A stretch of 64,000 nt of DNA from UBA8079 sp965205535 (lineage in GTDB: Bacteria > Pseudomonadota > Alphaproteobacteria > UBA6615): NCBI GenBank assembly GCA_965205535.1, contig CBDBHH010000005.1:2790001-2854000 (forward strand), in the 5' to 3' direction. The notes under the pieces were generated by a model that saw only the letters and a list, made by a program, of their open reading frames with translations, was not told the origin of the DNA and did not search any database. How positions within the stretch are numbered: the stretch's first letter is position 1; every line of letters begins with the position of its first letter. Positions 19,101 to 26,122 of this stretch are shown one piece after another. Both the position numbers and the translations under genes were made by a program.

Positions 19101-19121
19101 GGGTGTCAGGTCTCCGGTCAT
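16104..19121 (-). CDS. hsdR: Type I restriction enzyme R subunit (HsdR)
   Basis: This 1005-residue protein is a full-length HsdR. An N-terminal nuclease domain (with VLVNGLPMVHVELKRRGV carrying the ELK of a PD-(D/E)xK site) is followed by the SF2 helicase motor: Walker A in WHTTGSGKTLTSFKA, the DEAD-like DECHRSQFG, the motif GFTGTPIF and the arginine-finger region QAYSRTNRILN. It translocates DNA and cuts it when unmodified sites are met. It is the last gene of the operon, reading right to left after hsdM, the hsdS pieces, the kinase and a small gene. Confidence 0.97.
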   Translation of the reverse strand: MTGDLTPHRIEPIALSNESTVVAEFLPDAVRETAYQSEAELEQAFIKQLQTQAFEYLPITSEADLIANLRRQLEQLNKITFSDAEWDRFFSASIAGANDGIVDKTARIHEDHVQVLKRDDGTVKNIYLIDKQHIHDNILQVINQYEAEGRRANRYDVTVLVNGLPMVHVELKRRGVDIREAFNQINRYQRDSFWAGSGLFEYVQLFVISNGTLTKYYSNTVRDGHLAEQRNKRARRNPSNSFAFSSSWADGRNQPITELAGFTKTFFAKHTLLNILTRYCVFDAKRTLLVMRPYQIVATEHILQRIATATNHKQLGTTDAGGYIWHTTGSGKTLTSFKAAQLARGLPEIDKVLFVVDRKDLDYQTMREYERFEKGAANSNTSTAVLRRQLENPNARIIITTIQKLSRFVTRTKKHPVYDKHLVVIFDECHRSQFGEMHTEITRAFKRYHLFGFTGTPIFADNAGTSSKNPVRTTEQAFGDKLHTYTIVDAINDKNVLPFRIDYIDTIKAQPRIRDKKVSAIDTERALRAPERIKQVVSYIRERFDQKTRRAATYSLDGKRLAGFNSLFACASIDAAKRYYAEFAKQQKELPPAQRLKVGLIYSFAANQEDPDGRLSEEEFETDGLNQSDHDFLQGAIADYNALFDTSFDTSTDKFQNYYKDLSERLKNRDLDLVIVVNMFLTGFDATALNTLWMDKNLRMHGLIQAYSRTNRILNSVKTYGNIVTFRDLEQETNDALALFGNKDAKGIVVLKPYADYYTEYRKRIEELVADYPLGQAIIGETMQKAFIALFGAILRLKNILAAFDDFAGNEILSDRDFQNYQGLYVDLHAEFRTKSEAEKEVINDDVVFEIELIKQVEVNVDYILMLVEKYLNAKGTGQDTEIRATIERAVAASPGLRNKKDLIETFVESVSMNGVVDSEWTAFIATKKAEELDQIIADEGLNADETKAFVDNAFRDGAITVTGTAITKILPPASRFDKNNGHAVKKQAVLDRLSAFFERYFGLA

Positions 19122-19136
19122 GCCACGTTCCTTTAC

Positions 19137-19319
19137 CTATGGGCTCGAAGCCTGATCCGGTGCATCCTCACCTTTTCTGACCGGTTTGCCGTCCTGCCAG
19201 ATCACGGCGTACTGGCCCAGCCGCCGTTTTCTCTCCAATGCCTTGCAGACGGCTTGACGGAGAGTTTCCAGTCGGTGTTTCCCTTCCGGCGAAGGCATGT
19301 TTTTTCTTGCTGTGTTCAT
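19137..19319 (-). CDS. Small protein within the hsd operon
   Basis: This 60-residue basic protein (MNTARKNMPSPEGKHRLETL ...) overlaps the stop of the kinase gene upstream by 4 bp and ends 15 bp before hsdR. It may be an antitoxin partner of the zeta-like kinase, or just a linked gene. No domain recognised. Confidence 0.55.
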   Translation of the reverse strand: MNTARKNMPSPEGKHRLETLRQAVCKALERKRRLGQYAVIWQDGKPVRKGEDAPDQASSP

Positions 19320-19888
19320 CGGTTGATCCCCTCAAGCAGAAGTTGGTGGTCGTCGTCATGGATAATATCTCTGTCATTGCCGTGTTGCTCGAATACCAAC
19401 GCCGGATTTTCACCGTCGTTCATGAAACACGTACAGCTGTCGACACGATGACTGAAATCGTCAAGCAGGTGGCGCAGACTGCGCGGAAAGCGCCTTTCTA
19501 TATCCGTTGCAGGAATATTATGCCCGCCGTGGGCGACCCGCTCGGCCACGCGCATCTTCGACATCTCAACACTGGGCAAGGCCATGTAGATCAGCTCTAC
19601 CCGCCAGCCATCAGCTTGCAGGCGTTCGACTAACCGCAGATAGGTGCGCCCCGCCAAGGTGGTTTCAAAGGCGAAGTTTTCGCGGGCCGCAATGCGCTGT
19701 TTGATCTCACGTAGAAAGATACGGCTGGCGGCAAGTAATTTTCGTCCAGGTGCGAGGGGGGAAAGCCCGGCGGCAATCAGGTCGGCATTAATGAAATGGG
19801 CATTACCCGCCACCTGAGGTAGATACTCCAGCGCAAAGGTGGTTTTCCCCGCGCCATTGGGCCCCGCGATGATCCAGCAAACCGGCAT
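19316..19888 (-). CDS. Zeta-toxin-like P-loop kinase
   Basis: This 190-residue protein has Walker A IAGPNGAGKTTFALEYL (residues 7-23), FINADLIAAGLSP (the catalytic-aspartate motif of zeta toxins) and the FAFETTLAGRTYLRL motif with a substrate-binding threonine pair. Zeta toxins phosphorylate UDP-N-acetylglucosamine. The gene overlaps the hsdS second piece by 1 bp and the small gene at 19137 by 4 bp, so it is translationally coupled within the hsd operon. Whether it is a toxin is inferred from family. Confidence 0.8.
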   Translation of the reverse strand: MPVCWIIAGPNGAGKTTFALEYLPQVAGNAHFINADLIAAGLSPLAPGRKLLAASRIFLREIKQRIAARENFAFETTLAGRTYLRLVERLQADGWRVELIYMALPSVEMSKMRVAERVAHGGHNIPATDIERRFPRSLRHLLDDFSHRVDSCTCFMNDGENPALVFEQHGNDRDIIHDDDHQLLLEGINR

Positions 19889-20466
19889 CAGGCAGCCTCT
19901 TGAAACTTAAGTAAGCGGTCGCGGTAATATTCGTACTGTTGACGGCGAGCCGTGAGTTCGGCGGGCAGGCCGCTGGAAAGATCGTTTACCAATGCGTCGA
20001 ACCTATCGAGGATGGCGACGATGCGGGCTTGCTCTTCGAGGGGTGGGACGGGAATAGGGTATTGACCCAACCATTGTGTACTCACATTTTTCTGACCTCC
20101 ACCAGTTGCATTGCCCATAGCGTTCTTCTCGAATATGTCTGTATTAAATAAATGGAATAGCCAACGTGTAAGAATTGCGTTTGTTGGTCTAATACATGCG
20201 ACACGCTGGTTTAGCCCGGCCGGCAAATCTGACTTATTTAGCATTGCCACTCGTCCAACATTACCCGTTAATGACATGACCAAATCATTTTCGCGCAGCA
20301 GAAATCTTTTTATCGCACTTTCAAAGTCAATCGGATAAAATCTTAAATCTTTGTCAGATATTCTGCCTTTCTGAACATCTGAAATACGAACCACGCGAAT
20401 ACCACTATCGCTATACTTGGTACTCTTAAAAGCATAACCGTTTAATATCTTGCATACCTCACCCAA
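19888..20466 (-). CDS. hsdS: Type I specificity subunit HsdS, second (C-terminal) half
   Basis: This 192-residue frame is a single target-recognition domain (GEVCKILNGYAFKSTKYSDSG ... GQYPIPVPPLEEQARIVAIL) and one conserved helix (ARRQQYEYYRDRLL). It corresponds to TRD2 plus the C-terminal coil of a normal ~400-residue HsdS. It is in a different frame from the first half and lies 11 bp downstream. The listed start is TTG. It is either a separate half-subunit or the 3' part of a frameshifted hsdS. See findings. Confidence 0.85.
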   Translation of the reverse strand: MGEVCKILNGYAFKSTKYSDSGIRVVRISDVQKGRISDKDLRFYPIDFESAIKRFLLRENDLVMSLTGNVGRVAMLNKSDLPAGLNQRVACIRPTNAILTRWLFHLFNTDIFEKNAMGNATGGGQKNVSTQWLGQYPIPVPPLEEQARIVAILDRFDALVNDLSSGLPAELTARRQQYEYYRDRLLKFQEAA

Positions 20467-20477
20467 CGTGGCCCACC

Positions 20478-21113
20478 TTATGCTCGCTGCTCGTTCTCAT
20501 CGAAGCTGAGCAGCGCGTCGCGGTAGTACTTGTACTGCCGTCGACGCGCCTCCAGCTCCGCCTCCAGCTCCAGCTCCAGCTCCGTGAAAGTGTCAAGCAC
20601 TTTCACGATCTCGCGTTGGATTTCTAGAGGAGGGACGGGGATGCGGAATGCCTTTACGGCACGATTCGAAATTGCGGGGTAACTTGCGCCCCGCTCATTC
20701 GCTTCGACATGGGCATAAAAACCATCTGCACCTAGTAAATGAAAAAGGAAGTTTGTTAGTATTTTTTCGGTTTTGGGGCGCAAGACACAATATCCGGTGC
20801 TGCATATCTCATTGTCGTATTTTGGTGGAATTGTCGCATATCGCTTGAGCATGGGGCGCGTCGTTCCGAAGATCACATCACCTGCTTGCACAATTTGTTG
20901 GGCTCTACTCGGTGCATTTTCACTCGTGATGATTTGTGTTTCGGTAATGGCGTGAGTAGCTCGATCCACAGATGTGAGGTCGATATACTTGAACTCTTTA
21001 CCCTGAAGGTATTGCCACTGAACATTTATAGTTCGACGCGCGACATCGCCAATAGCCCTGTATTCCACCCCCTCCGGACACAGCTCAGCAATCAGCGCAT
21101 CCACCCGACTCAT
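20478..21113 (-). CDS. hsdS: Type I specificity subunit HsdS, first (N-terminal) half
   Basis: This 211-residue protein has a short N-terminus, one TRD (VEYRAIGDVARRTINV ... AFRIPVPPLEIQREIVKVLD) and a central coil with the repeat LELELEAELEARRRQYKYYRD. It stops with TAA at 20480-20478. A full HsdS continues into a second TRD, which is found in another frame just downstream. Overlaps hsdM by 4 bp. Confidence 0.88.
   Translation of the reverse strand: MSRVDALIAELCPEGVEYRAIGDVARRTINVQWQYLQGKEFKYIDLTSVDRATHAITETQIITSENAPSRAQQIVQAGDVIFGTTRPMLKRYATIPPKYDNEICSTGYCVLRPKTEKILTNFLFHLLGADGFYAHVEANERGASYPAISNRAVKAFRIPVPPLEIQREIVKVLDTFTELELELEAELEARRRQYKYYRDALLSFDENEQRA
20549..20584 (-). repeat. GAGCTG hexamer repeat in the HsdS central coil
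   Basis: On the coding strand the unit GAGCTG is repeated, with GAGGCG variants, encoding Glu-Leu pairs. Such repeats in the hsdS spacer can slip by whole units and change the distance between the two recognition domains, as in the EcoR124 family. Confidence 0.7.
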
Positions 21114-22690
21114 GCGTGCTCCCCTTCTAGGTCGGCCACGATGACATCTATCTGCGCCCTCAGTTCTGTCTGCCGTGCCACGATGCGGGCGATTTCGGCA
21201 TTGAGTTGCTTGATGTCAATCGCTTCACGCTCGTCCTTCTGCGCCACATAGGAGGAGACGGCGATGTTGTAGTCGTTTTCGGCAATATCTTCGTTTGCCA
21301 CCAGTTGCGCGAAATGCTCGATATCTTCGCGTTCGATGTAGGTGTCGAGGATTTTTTGCTGATGCTCGGGCAATAGCTTGTTCTTGTTACCCATGCGGGT
21401 GAACGCGGCGGAGGCATCTATAAACAGCGTAGCATTGTCGTGCTTGGACTTCTTGAGCACGATGATGCAGGTGGCGATGGTGGTGCCAAAGAACAGATCC
21501 GGGGGTAGCTGGATGACGGTGTCGACATAGTTGTTGTCGATCAGATATTGACGGATTTTCATCTCTGTGCCGCCGCGATAAAGCACACCGGGGAATTCAA
21601 CAATGGCTGCCGTGCCGTTCACCGCCAGCCAGCTCAGGATATGCATGGTGAAGGCCAAATCGGCCTTGCTCTTGGGTGCCAGCACACCTGCCGGAGCGAA
21701 GCGCGGATCATTGATCAGCAAGGGGTTGTCCTTGCCCTCCCATTTGACCGAGTACGGAGGATTGGAGACGATGGCCTCGAAAGGTTCGTCATCCCAGTGG
21801 GCTGGGTCGGTGAGAGTGTCGCCGTGGGCGATGTCGAATTTCTCGTAATTGACATCGTGCAGAAACATATTGATCCGGCAGAGGTTGTAGGTGGTCAGGT
21901 TGATCTCCTGGCCGAAGAAACCCTGCCGCACCTTGTCCTTGCCCAACACCTTGACGAACTTGAGCAGCAGCGATCCGGAGCCGCAGGCCGGGTCGTAAAC
22001 CTTATTGACCTCGCTCTTGCCGACCACGGTGATGCGGGCGATTAGCTCGGAGACTTCCTGCGGGGTGAAAAACTCACCACCGGACTTGCCAGCGGTGGAG
22101 GCGTACATCTGCATCAGATATTCGTAAGCGTCGCCGAACAGATCTATACTGTTTTGCGAAAAACTGCCCGAACCATTACTCAGGGGCAGGTCACCGATGG
22201 CGTCGAGCAATTTCACCAGCTTCTCATTGCGCTTGGCAACGGTGGGGCCGAGTTTGTTACTGTTGACATCAAGGTCGTCGAACAACCCTTTGAAATCGTC
22301 CTCACTCTCGCCACCTGTGGCCGAGCCTTCAATATCGGCAAAGACGTGACTTAAGGTTTCGTTGAGGTTGGCATCATGCCGCGCCCGCGTTTTCACATTG
22401 CCAAAGAGCCCGGAGGGCTGGATGTAAAAGCCTTTTTCCGTCACTGTCTCGGCGCGACCAAATTCGGCATCAGCATCATCGAGGCGCGCGTAGTTGAAGT
22501 CTGGATTTCCTGCCTTGCGCTCCTGTTCATTGAGGTATCCGGTCAGGTTTTCGGAAATAAAACGGTAGAACAGCATTCCGAGCACATAGCTTTTGAAGTC
22601 CCACCCATCGACGCTACCACGCAGGTCGTTGGCGATGCGCCAGATGGTCTTGTGAAGCTCCGCGCGTTCACTTTCCTTGTTGTCAGTCAT
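21110..22690 (-). CDS. hsdM: Type I DNA methyltransferase M subunit (HsdM)
   Basis: This 526-residue protein is a complete HsdM: an N-terminal helical domain (LRGSVDGWDFKSYVLGMLFY), the SAM-binding motif VYDPACGSGSLLLKFV and the adenine-methylation motif SNPPYSVKW (NPPY). GGEFFTPQEVSELIARI is typical. It transfers a methyl group to adenine N6 at a site chosen by HsdS. First gene of the hsd operon; overlaps hsdS by 4 bp. Confidence 0.97.
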   Translation of the reverse strand: MTDNKESERAELHKTIWRIANDLRGSVDGWDFKSYVLGMLFYRFISENLTGYLNEQERKAGNPDFNYARLDDADAEFGRAETVTEKGFYIQPSGLFGNVKTRARHDANLNETLSHVFADIEGSATGGESEDDFKGLFDDLDVNSNKLGPTVAKRNEKLVKLLDAIGDLPLSNGSGSFSQNSIDLFGDAYEYLMQMYASTAGKSGGEFFTPQEVSELIARITVVGKSEVNKVYDPACGSGSLLLKFVKVLGKDKVRQGFFGQEINLTTYNLCRINMFLHDVNYEKFDIAHGDTLTDPAHWDDEPFEAIVSNPPYSVKWEGKDNPLLINDPRFAPAGVLAPKSKADLAFTMHILSWLAVNGTAAIVEFPGVLYRGGTEMKIRQYLIDNNYVDTVIQLPPDLFFGTTIATCIIVLKKSKHDNATLFIDASAAFTRMGNKNKLLPEHQQKILDTYIEREDIEHFAQLVANEDIAENDYNIAVSSYVAQKDEREAIDIKQLNAEIARIVARQTELRAQIDVIVADLEGEHA

Positions 22691-22770
22691 TCAGCCTGTT
22701 CCTGTCCCACGGGTGCTGACGTCAGACAATCTGTCCCTTATTTCGTCGGGGGCGGAATTACAACAACTTA

Positions 22771-23009
22771 TTACACCAACGATATTTGCACTTCACGGCC
22801 CACGGCCCTTGCATAGGCACGCAAGCGGTTCATGCTGATATTGCGTCCGCCTTCAATCCGGGAAACGGTGCTTTGCCTTGTTCCCATGCGTTCGGCCACT
22901 TGCGCCTGGGTAAGCCCCGCATCGGCGCGCGCCAACAAGTTCACGGGCAATAGCGTATTTTTCTTCAAGGGCGTCATAGGCTCGCCCGTACTCAGGGTCG
23001 TTTACCCAT
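22771..23009 (-). pseudogene. Xre-type HTH antitoxin gene, 5' frameshifted
   Basis: The HTH half is intact (AGLTQAQVAERMGTRQSTVS ... MNRLRAYARAVGREVQISLV), but the beginning is out of frame. The ATG at 23009 overlaps the stop of the antidote-gene remnant upstream. Reading from it meets a deletion compared with the related copy at 26122, then YDALEEKYAIARELVGAR, then a frameshift to the HTH part. An internal ATG at 22977 opens a 68-residue frame that could still make an HTH protein. Function is probably lost or much altered. Confidence 0.7.
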
Positions 23010-23140
23010 TAGTTTGCGTTCCCATTCGTCGTGCTGGCGGTTAACTTCATACCTAGCGCGGACACCACTTTCAAGACGGTTCCGAACTCCGGGTTTCCTT
23101 TGGCACCAAGGGCGCGGTACAGGCTTTCTCGTGACAGCCC
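23009..23140 (-). pseudogene. HigA-like antidote gene, 3' remnant
   Basis: The last 44 residues of a HigA-like antidote are present in frame: LSRESLYRALGAKGNPEFGT then VLKVVSALGMKLTA. They match the intact antidote gene at 25823-26122 closely. The N-terminal part is missing: upstream of about 23140 the sequence instead belongs to a Sel1-repeat gene. A deletion or recombination has fused the two. Confidence 0.75.
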
Positions 23141-23144
23141 TGTA

Positions 23145-23377
23145 TCACTTGGCGGCCTCGGTGTCATCCTGCGCAACGCCCTTGCCATCGTAATACATCC
23201 CGCCAAGGATTACCTGCGCTAGGGCGTTCCCTTGTTCAGCCAGTGGACGAAATTCTTTCAGGGTGGTTTCATAATCTCCAGCTTCGTATGCTTGCAGCCC
23301 TGCATCGAAGTCCTGCGCGAGTGTGACGGATGGGAGCAGGCAATAATGAGGGCCACCGCCTGGATAACTTTACGCAT
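23145..23377 (-). pseudogene. Sel1-like repeat protein gene, frameshifted and truncated
   Basis: An ATG at 23377 starts a signal peptide (MRKVIQAVALIIACS), then the frame is lost. In the next frame a Sel1-like repeat is clear: QDFDAGLQAYEAGDYETTLK, EFRPLAEQGNALAQVILGG, MYYDGKGVAQDDTEAAK then TGA at 23147-23145 where TGG (Trp) is expected before Tyr-Arg. Downstream sequence switches to the antidote remnant. The gene is dead. Confidence 0.75.
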
Positions 23378-23378
23378 A

Positions 23379-23573
23379 GTTGAATTTCCTTCCAATCTGC
23401 CGGTACTACCTTCTTGTGCAAAGTGCAATGAAGGTTTTTCCCTGGAAGAGGAATACACAGCCTGCTTTGTAGAGTGCGCCTTGTGTGGCTCAACCGAGCC
23501 TGATGGTGTAGTCCGCGATGGTATCAAGAAGATTCTTCGAAGTAGCCCGCCTCTCCGCGGTCTTATTGAATGA
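23379..23573 (+). pseudogene. 3' remnant of a zinc-finger/HNH-type hypothetical protein
   Basis: In frame, 64 residues read like the middle or end of a known hypothetical family: VEFPSNLPVLPSCAKCNEGF, then SLEEEYTACFVECALCGSTE, then RDGIKKILRSSPPLRGLIE. Paired cysteines (CAKC, CALC) suggest metal binding. The 5' part is missing, and the fragment begins 2 bp from the Sel1-repeat start codon on the opposite strand. It is a gene fragment, not a whole gene. Confidence 0.6.
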
Positions 23574-23728
23574 TCGAAGAAAGAGGCCCCCACAGCAGCG
23601 GAAAAGAGGCAATCTGGCAGGGGCGCGTCTTCCGCCGTAAGGTTTCCAATTCGTATTGAAGCATTCCTGGTAGCCAGAGTTACAACCAAAGTTAAGTATA
23701 GGTTATCTATTGCTTCTTTTGATTTTTA

Positions 23729-23745
23729 GTGACACAATGTGTCAC
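23729..23745. promoter_or_regulatory. Palindromic operator of the dinJ-yafQ-like operon
   Basis: GTGACACA-A-TGTGTCAC is a perfect 17-bp palindrome, 34 bp before the antitoxin start at 23780. Antitoxins of the RelB/DinJ type bind such a site and repress their own operon. Confidence 0.75.
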
Positions 23746-23779
23746 GTTTTATTTCTGACACCCTTGGAGGTGCTTTGTC

Positions 23780-24058
23780 ATGACCAACAAAACTGCATTC
23801 GTTCGGGCGCGGGTCAAGCCTGATGTTAAAGAGCAGGCTCAAGCAATTTTAGCCCGCATCGGTGTCTCGGAAAGTGCCTTTATCAACATGATCTATCATG
23901 CGGTCATTAACGAAGATGGCATACCCGTTTCCCTACATAGCCCTAATGTAGAAACCCGCGCGGCCATTGCAGAACTGTCTCAGGGTAAAGGGCATGAACA
24001 TGCAGGCTCAACCGCAGCATTGTTTGATGAAATTCTGTCTGAACCCGATGCTTCATGA
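23780..24058 (+). CDS. dinJ: RelB/DinJ family antitoxin
   Basis: This 92-residue protein has an N-terminal ribbon-helix-helix (AFVRARVKPDVKEQAQAILARIG ... SESAFINMIYHAVI) for DNA binding and dimerisation, and a C-terminal tail that wraps the toxin. GGAGG lies upstream of the ATG. It overlaps the next gene by 4 bp (ATGA), as in dinJ-yafQ. It neutralises the YafQ-like toxin and represses the operon through the palindrome at 23729. Confidence 0.9.
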   Translation: MTNKTAFVRARVKPDVKEQAQAILARIGVSESAFINMIYHAVINEDGIPVSLHSPNVETRAAIAELSQGKGHEHAGSTAALFDEILSEPDAS

Positions 24059-24330
24059 AAGCCCTGCACATTTCCAATGCCTTTAAACGACAGGTTAAAA
24101 AACTTCAAAAGCGCAACAAAGACCTAACGAAGCTGCAAGGCTTGATCGATTTACTACGTCTCGATCAGGACTTGCCCCATAATGCGCGCCCTCACAAGTT
24201 GTCAGGTGAATGGTCCGGGGTGTGGGAATGCCATATCGAAGGCGATTGGCTGCTTGTCTATGATTTTGACGAAACAACCCTGTCGCTCATCGCAACGGGG
24301 ACACATCAGGACCTGTTCAAGAAATACTAA
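24055..24330 (+). CDS. yafQ: YafQ-like mRNA interferase toxin
   Basis: This 91-residue protein belongs to the RelE/YafQ toxin family: KRQVKKLQKRNKDLTKLQGL, LPHNARPHKLSGEWSGVWEC, then the end GTHQDLFKKY with the family's catalytic-type His. YafQ cuts mRNA on the ribosome. It is translationally coupled to the antitoxin gene. All typical parts are present, so the pair is probably active. Confidence 0.92.
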   Translation: MKALHISNAFKRQVKKLQKRNKDLTKLQGLIDLLRLDQDLPHNARPHKLSGEWSGVWECHIEGDWLLVYDFDETTLSLIATGTHQDLFKKY

Positions 24331-24401
24331 GTCGCCCGCCAGTTTGAAACATTCTGCAAAGGCGTGAAGCTGTAAAACAAAAGCTAAACAAGGAAAATCA
24401 T

Positions 24402-24614
24402 ATGACCGACAACGTGACAAACGAACTTTTGCTTGAGCACCTAAAATCTATGCAGGGGCGGCTTGGCAACATTGAGGAAGAAGTCCGAATTATGCGAACA
24501 GAAATTGCCGGAATGTCTCAAAATATCGCAGCGCATTCGCTTAGGTTGGACCGGCTCGAACGACGCTTCGACCGCATCGAAAAGCGGCTTGATCTGGTGG
24601 ACAATTCCGCCTGA
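24402..24614 (+). CDS. Small coiled-coil protein
   Basis: This 70-residue protein has heptad-like helices (LLEHLKSMQGRLGNIEEEVR ... RLDRLERRFDRIEKRLDLV). Small proteins of this type are common beside toxin-antitoxin and phage genes; function is unknown. AAGGA precedes the ATG by 8 nt. A hairpin follows the stop. Confidence 0.75.
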   Translation: MTDNVTNELLLEHLKSMQGRLGNIEEEVRIMRTEIAGMSQNIAAHSLRLDRLERRFDRIEKRLDLVDNSA

Positions 24615-24624
24615 AGAAACGGCC

Positions 24625-24650
24625 CGCACCGGAACTAGATTTCCGGTGCG
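24625..24650 (+). terminator. Hairpin, probable terminator
   Basis: CGCACCGGAA (24625-24634) and TTCCGGTGCG (24641-24650) form a perfect 10-bp stem with a six-base loop, 11 bp after the stop of the coiled-coil gene. There is no clear T run, so the efficiency as terminator is uncertain. Confidence 0.55.
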
Positions 24651-24813
24651 CTTGGCGTTTCGACCCAAACCCATTCCACACGCATAGCACGAACTTGCTT
24701 TTAAGGCCGGCGCGGAATCCTGTGTTGAGTTCTACGACCGCGCCCTTGCTTCTTGTACCCCATCAGAGCCGAGCGACTGAAATTGGAAGATCGAAGCCCG
24801 CAAAATCGCCGTT

Positions 24814-24837
24814 CACATGAAATTTGAATTTCATGTG
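24814..24837. promoter_or_regulatory. Perfect 24-bp inverted repeat upstream of gene at 24911
   Basis: CACATGAAAT (24814-24823) and ATTTCATGTG (24828-24837) are perfect arms around TTGA. The 296 bp from 24615 to 24910 hold no gene; this is the clearest element in it. It is a likely operator for the gene downstream. Confidence 0.55.
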
Positions 24838-24910
24838 TAAACGCCTCTCTCAAAATTTACAAAATTTCGATTAGGATAAAGTGCAGAGAACACCACCAAG
24901 AAACCGCAAT

Positions 24911-25354
24911 ATGACTCCGAAATCGAGCCTTGAAAACCAGCGTAAATTCATTGCTGAGAAAAAGGCGCAAGGCTTGAAGCGACTAACCCTATGGGTGAAA
25001 CCGGAAGATGTGGAAACACACCAGATGGCCGCGCAGCAACCCCATGCCCTGAACCGGCTGCGCAAGAAGGTTGAACGGGACTTGCGCCCGCAGATCGAAG
25101 CCGAGGTTGCCGCAGGTCTCGAACGCAAGACACGCCGCGCCATGCTCGCCCAAAAGCGGGCACAGGCCCGAAGGCAGACGGCGGGAAGCAACCGACCGCC
25201 CGAACTGATAACTGATCCGCTTCGAGAGGCGGCCCCCTGCGGTCATGCGGAACCGCATCAAGGCCGCTGGTTGGCTCTACGATCCAGTTGCCGCCGTCTG
25301 GCACCTGCCCGAAGATCCCGAAGCATGGCCGGACGTGCAAAAGCTGCTCGATGA
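24911..25354 (+). CDS. Hypothetical island protein, basic, possibly frameshifted at its 3' end
   Basis: The first 100 residues look real: MTPKSSLENQRKFIAEKKAQ, GLKRLTLWVKPEDVETHQMA, then a long basic helix. The RLTLWVKPEDV motif is like small ribbon-helix-helix type proteins of mobile elements. From about 25200 the frame becomes Arg/Ala-rich and unlikely, whereas the next frame codes a convincing protein (25245-25403). Either this gene really ends early or a frameshift joins the two. Start chosen by the conserved-looking N-terminus. Confidence 0.5.
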   Translation: MTPKSSLENQRKFIAEKKAQGLKRLTLWVKPEDVETHQMAAQQPHALNRLRKKVERDLRPQIEAEVAAGLERKTRRAMLAQKRAQARRQTAGSNRPPELITDPLREAAPCGHAEPHQGRWLALRSSCRRLAPARRSRSMAGRAKAAR

Positions 25355-25403
25355 GCTGGACGGGTACGGCATCCAACGGCTTTCAAAGCCCATGGACGGC
25401 TGA
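25245..25403 (+). CDS. Small protein or frameshifted tail, 52 residues
   Basis: In a frame overlapping the gene at 24911, ATG at 25245 opens MRNRIKAAGWLYDPVAAVWH, then PEDPEAWPDVQKLLDELDGYGI, a convincing aromatic-rich globular protein. It has no strong ribosome site. It may be the shifted C-terminus of the upstream gene or a separate gene. Confidence 0.45.
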   Translation: MRNRIKAAGWLYDPVAAVWHLPEDPEAWPDVQKLLDELDGYGIQRLSKPMDG

Positions 25404-25532
25404 TCGGGGCACGATAGTTGGGGCAAATATAGCGATACCGCACAGGGTGATGGGGTGGTGCTGAAACAGGGTGAGTAAGGATAATTGAAAATAACTGATT
25501 GTCATTATGTAGCCTGTAAACTACAGTGACTT

Positions 25533-25826
25533 ATGTTAGAAGTTCGCCAGACAGAAATATTTACCAAGTGGATTGCCAATCTAAGAGACCGCCGTGCCAA
25601 GCAGAAAATCGCCGTTCGGATTGACCGCCTGATAGTTGGAAACCTTGGTGACGTAAAGCCAGTTGGTGAAGGTGTAAGCGAACTACGGATACCAGAGGGT
25701 AAAGGATACCGCGTATATTTTGTTCAACGCGGTTCAGAGATTATTATTCTGCTTTGTGGCGGCGACAAGAAAACCCAGACTAAAGACATTGCAAGAGCAA
25801 AGGAAATGGCAAAGGAAACATTATGA
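25533..25826 (+). CDS. HigB/RelE-type addiction-module toxin
   Basis: This 97-residue protein is of the RelE/ParE fold group of 'addiction module killer' proteins: MLEVRQTEIFTKWIANLRDR ... SELRIPEGKGYRVYFVQRG ... LCGGDKKTQTKDIARAKEM. It precedes its antidote gene with a 4-bp overlap (toxin first, HigBA order). It presumably blocks growth by mRNA cleavage on ribosomes; this is family knowledge. Confidence 0.88.
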   Translation: MLEVRQTEIFTKWIANLRDRRAKQKIAVRIDRLIVGNLGDVKPVGEGVSELRIPEGKGYRVYFVQRGSEIIILLCGGDKKTQTKDIARAKEMAKETL

Positions 25827-26122
25827 CACTGAAAACAACAACATTCGATCCAGCCGAATATCTTGAAGATGATGATGTTCTGGCTGAATACCTGACAGAC
25901 GCTATTGAAACTCAAGACGCGGCCTATATCGCACATTCCCTTGGCGTTGTTGCCAGAGCAAAAGGAATGTCCAAAATTGCCAGGGATGCCGATGTATCCC
26001 GTGAAAGCCTGTACCGCGCCCTTAGTGCCAAAGGAAACCCGGAGTTCGGAACCGTCTTGAAAGTGGTGTCCGCGTTGGGCTTGAAACTAACGGCTAGCCC
26101 AGAAAATGCGGGAACAATCTAA
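25823..26122 (+). CDS. HigA-like addiction-module antidote (HTH)
   Basis: This 99-residue protein is the antidote for the preceding toxin. N-terminal FDPAEYLEDDDVLAEYLTDA is typical, followed by an HTH: VARAKGMSKIARDADVSRES, LYRALSAKGNPEFGTVLKVV. Complete. The C-terminal half is duplicated in inverted orientation at 23009-23140. Confidence 0.9.
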   Translation: MTLKTTTFDPAEYLEDDDVLAEYLTDAIETQDAAYIAHSLGVVARAKGMSKIARDADVSRESLYRALSAKGNPEFGTVLKVVSALGLKLTASPENAGTI

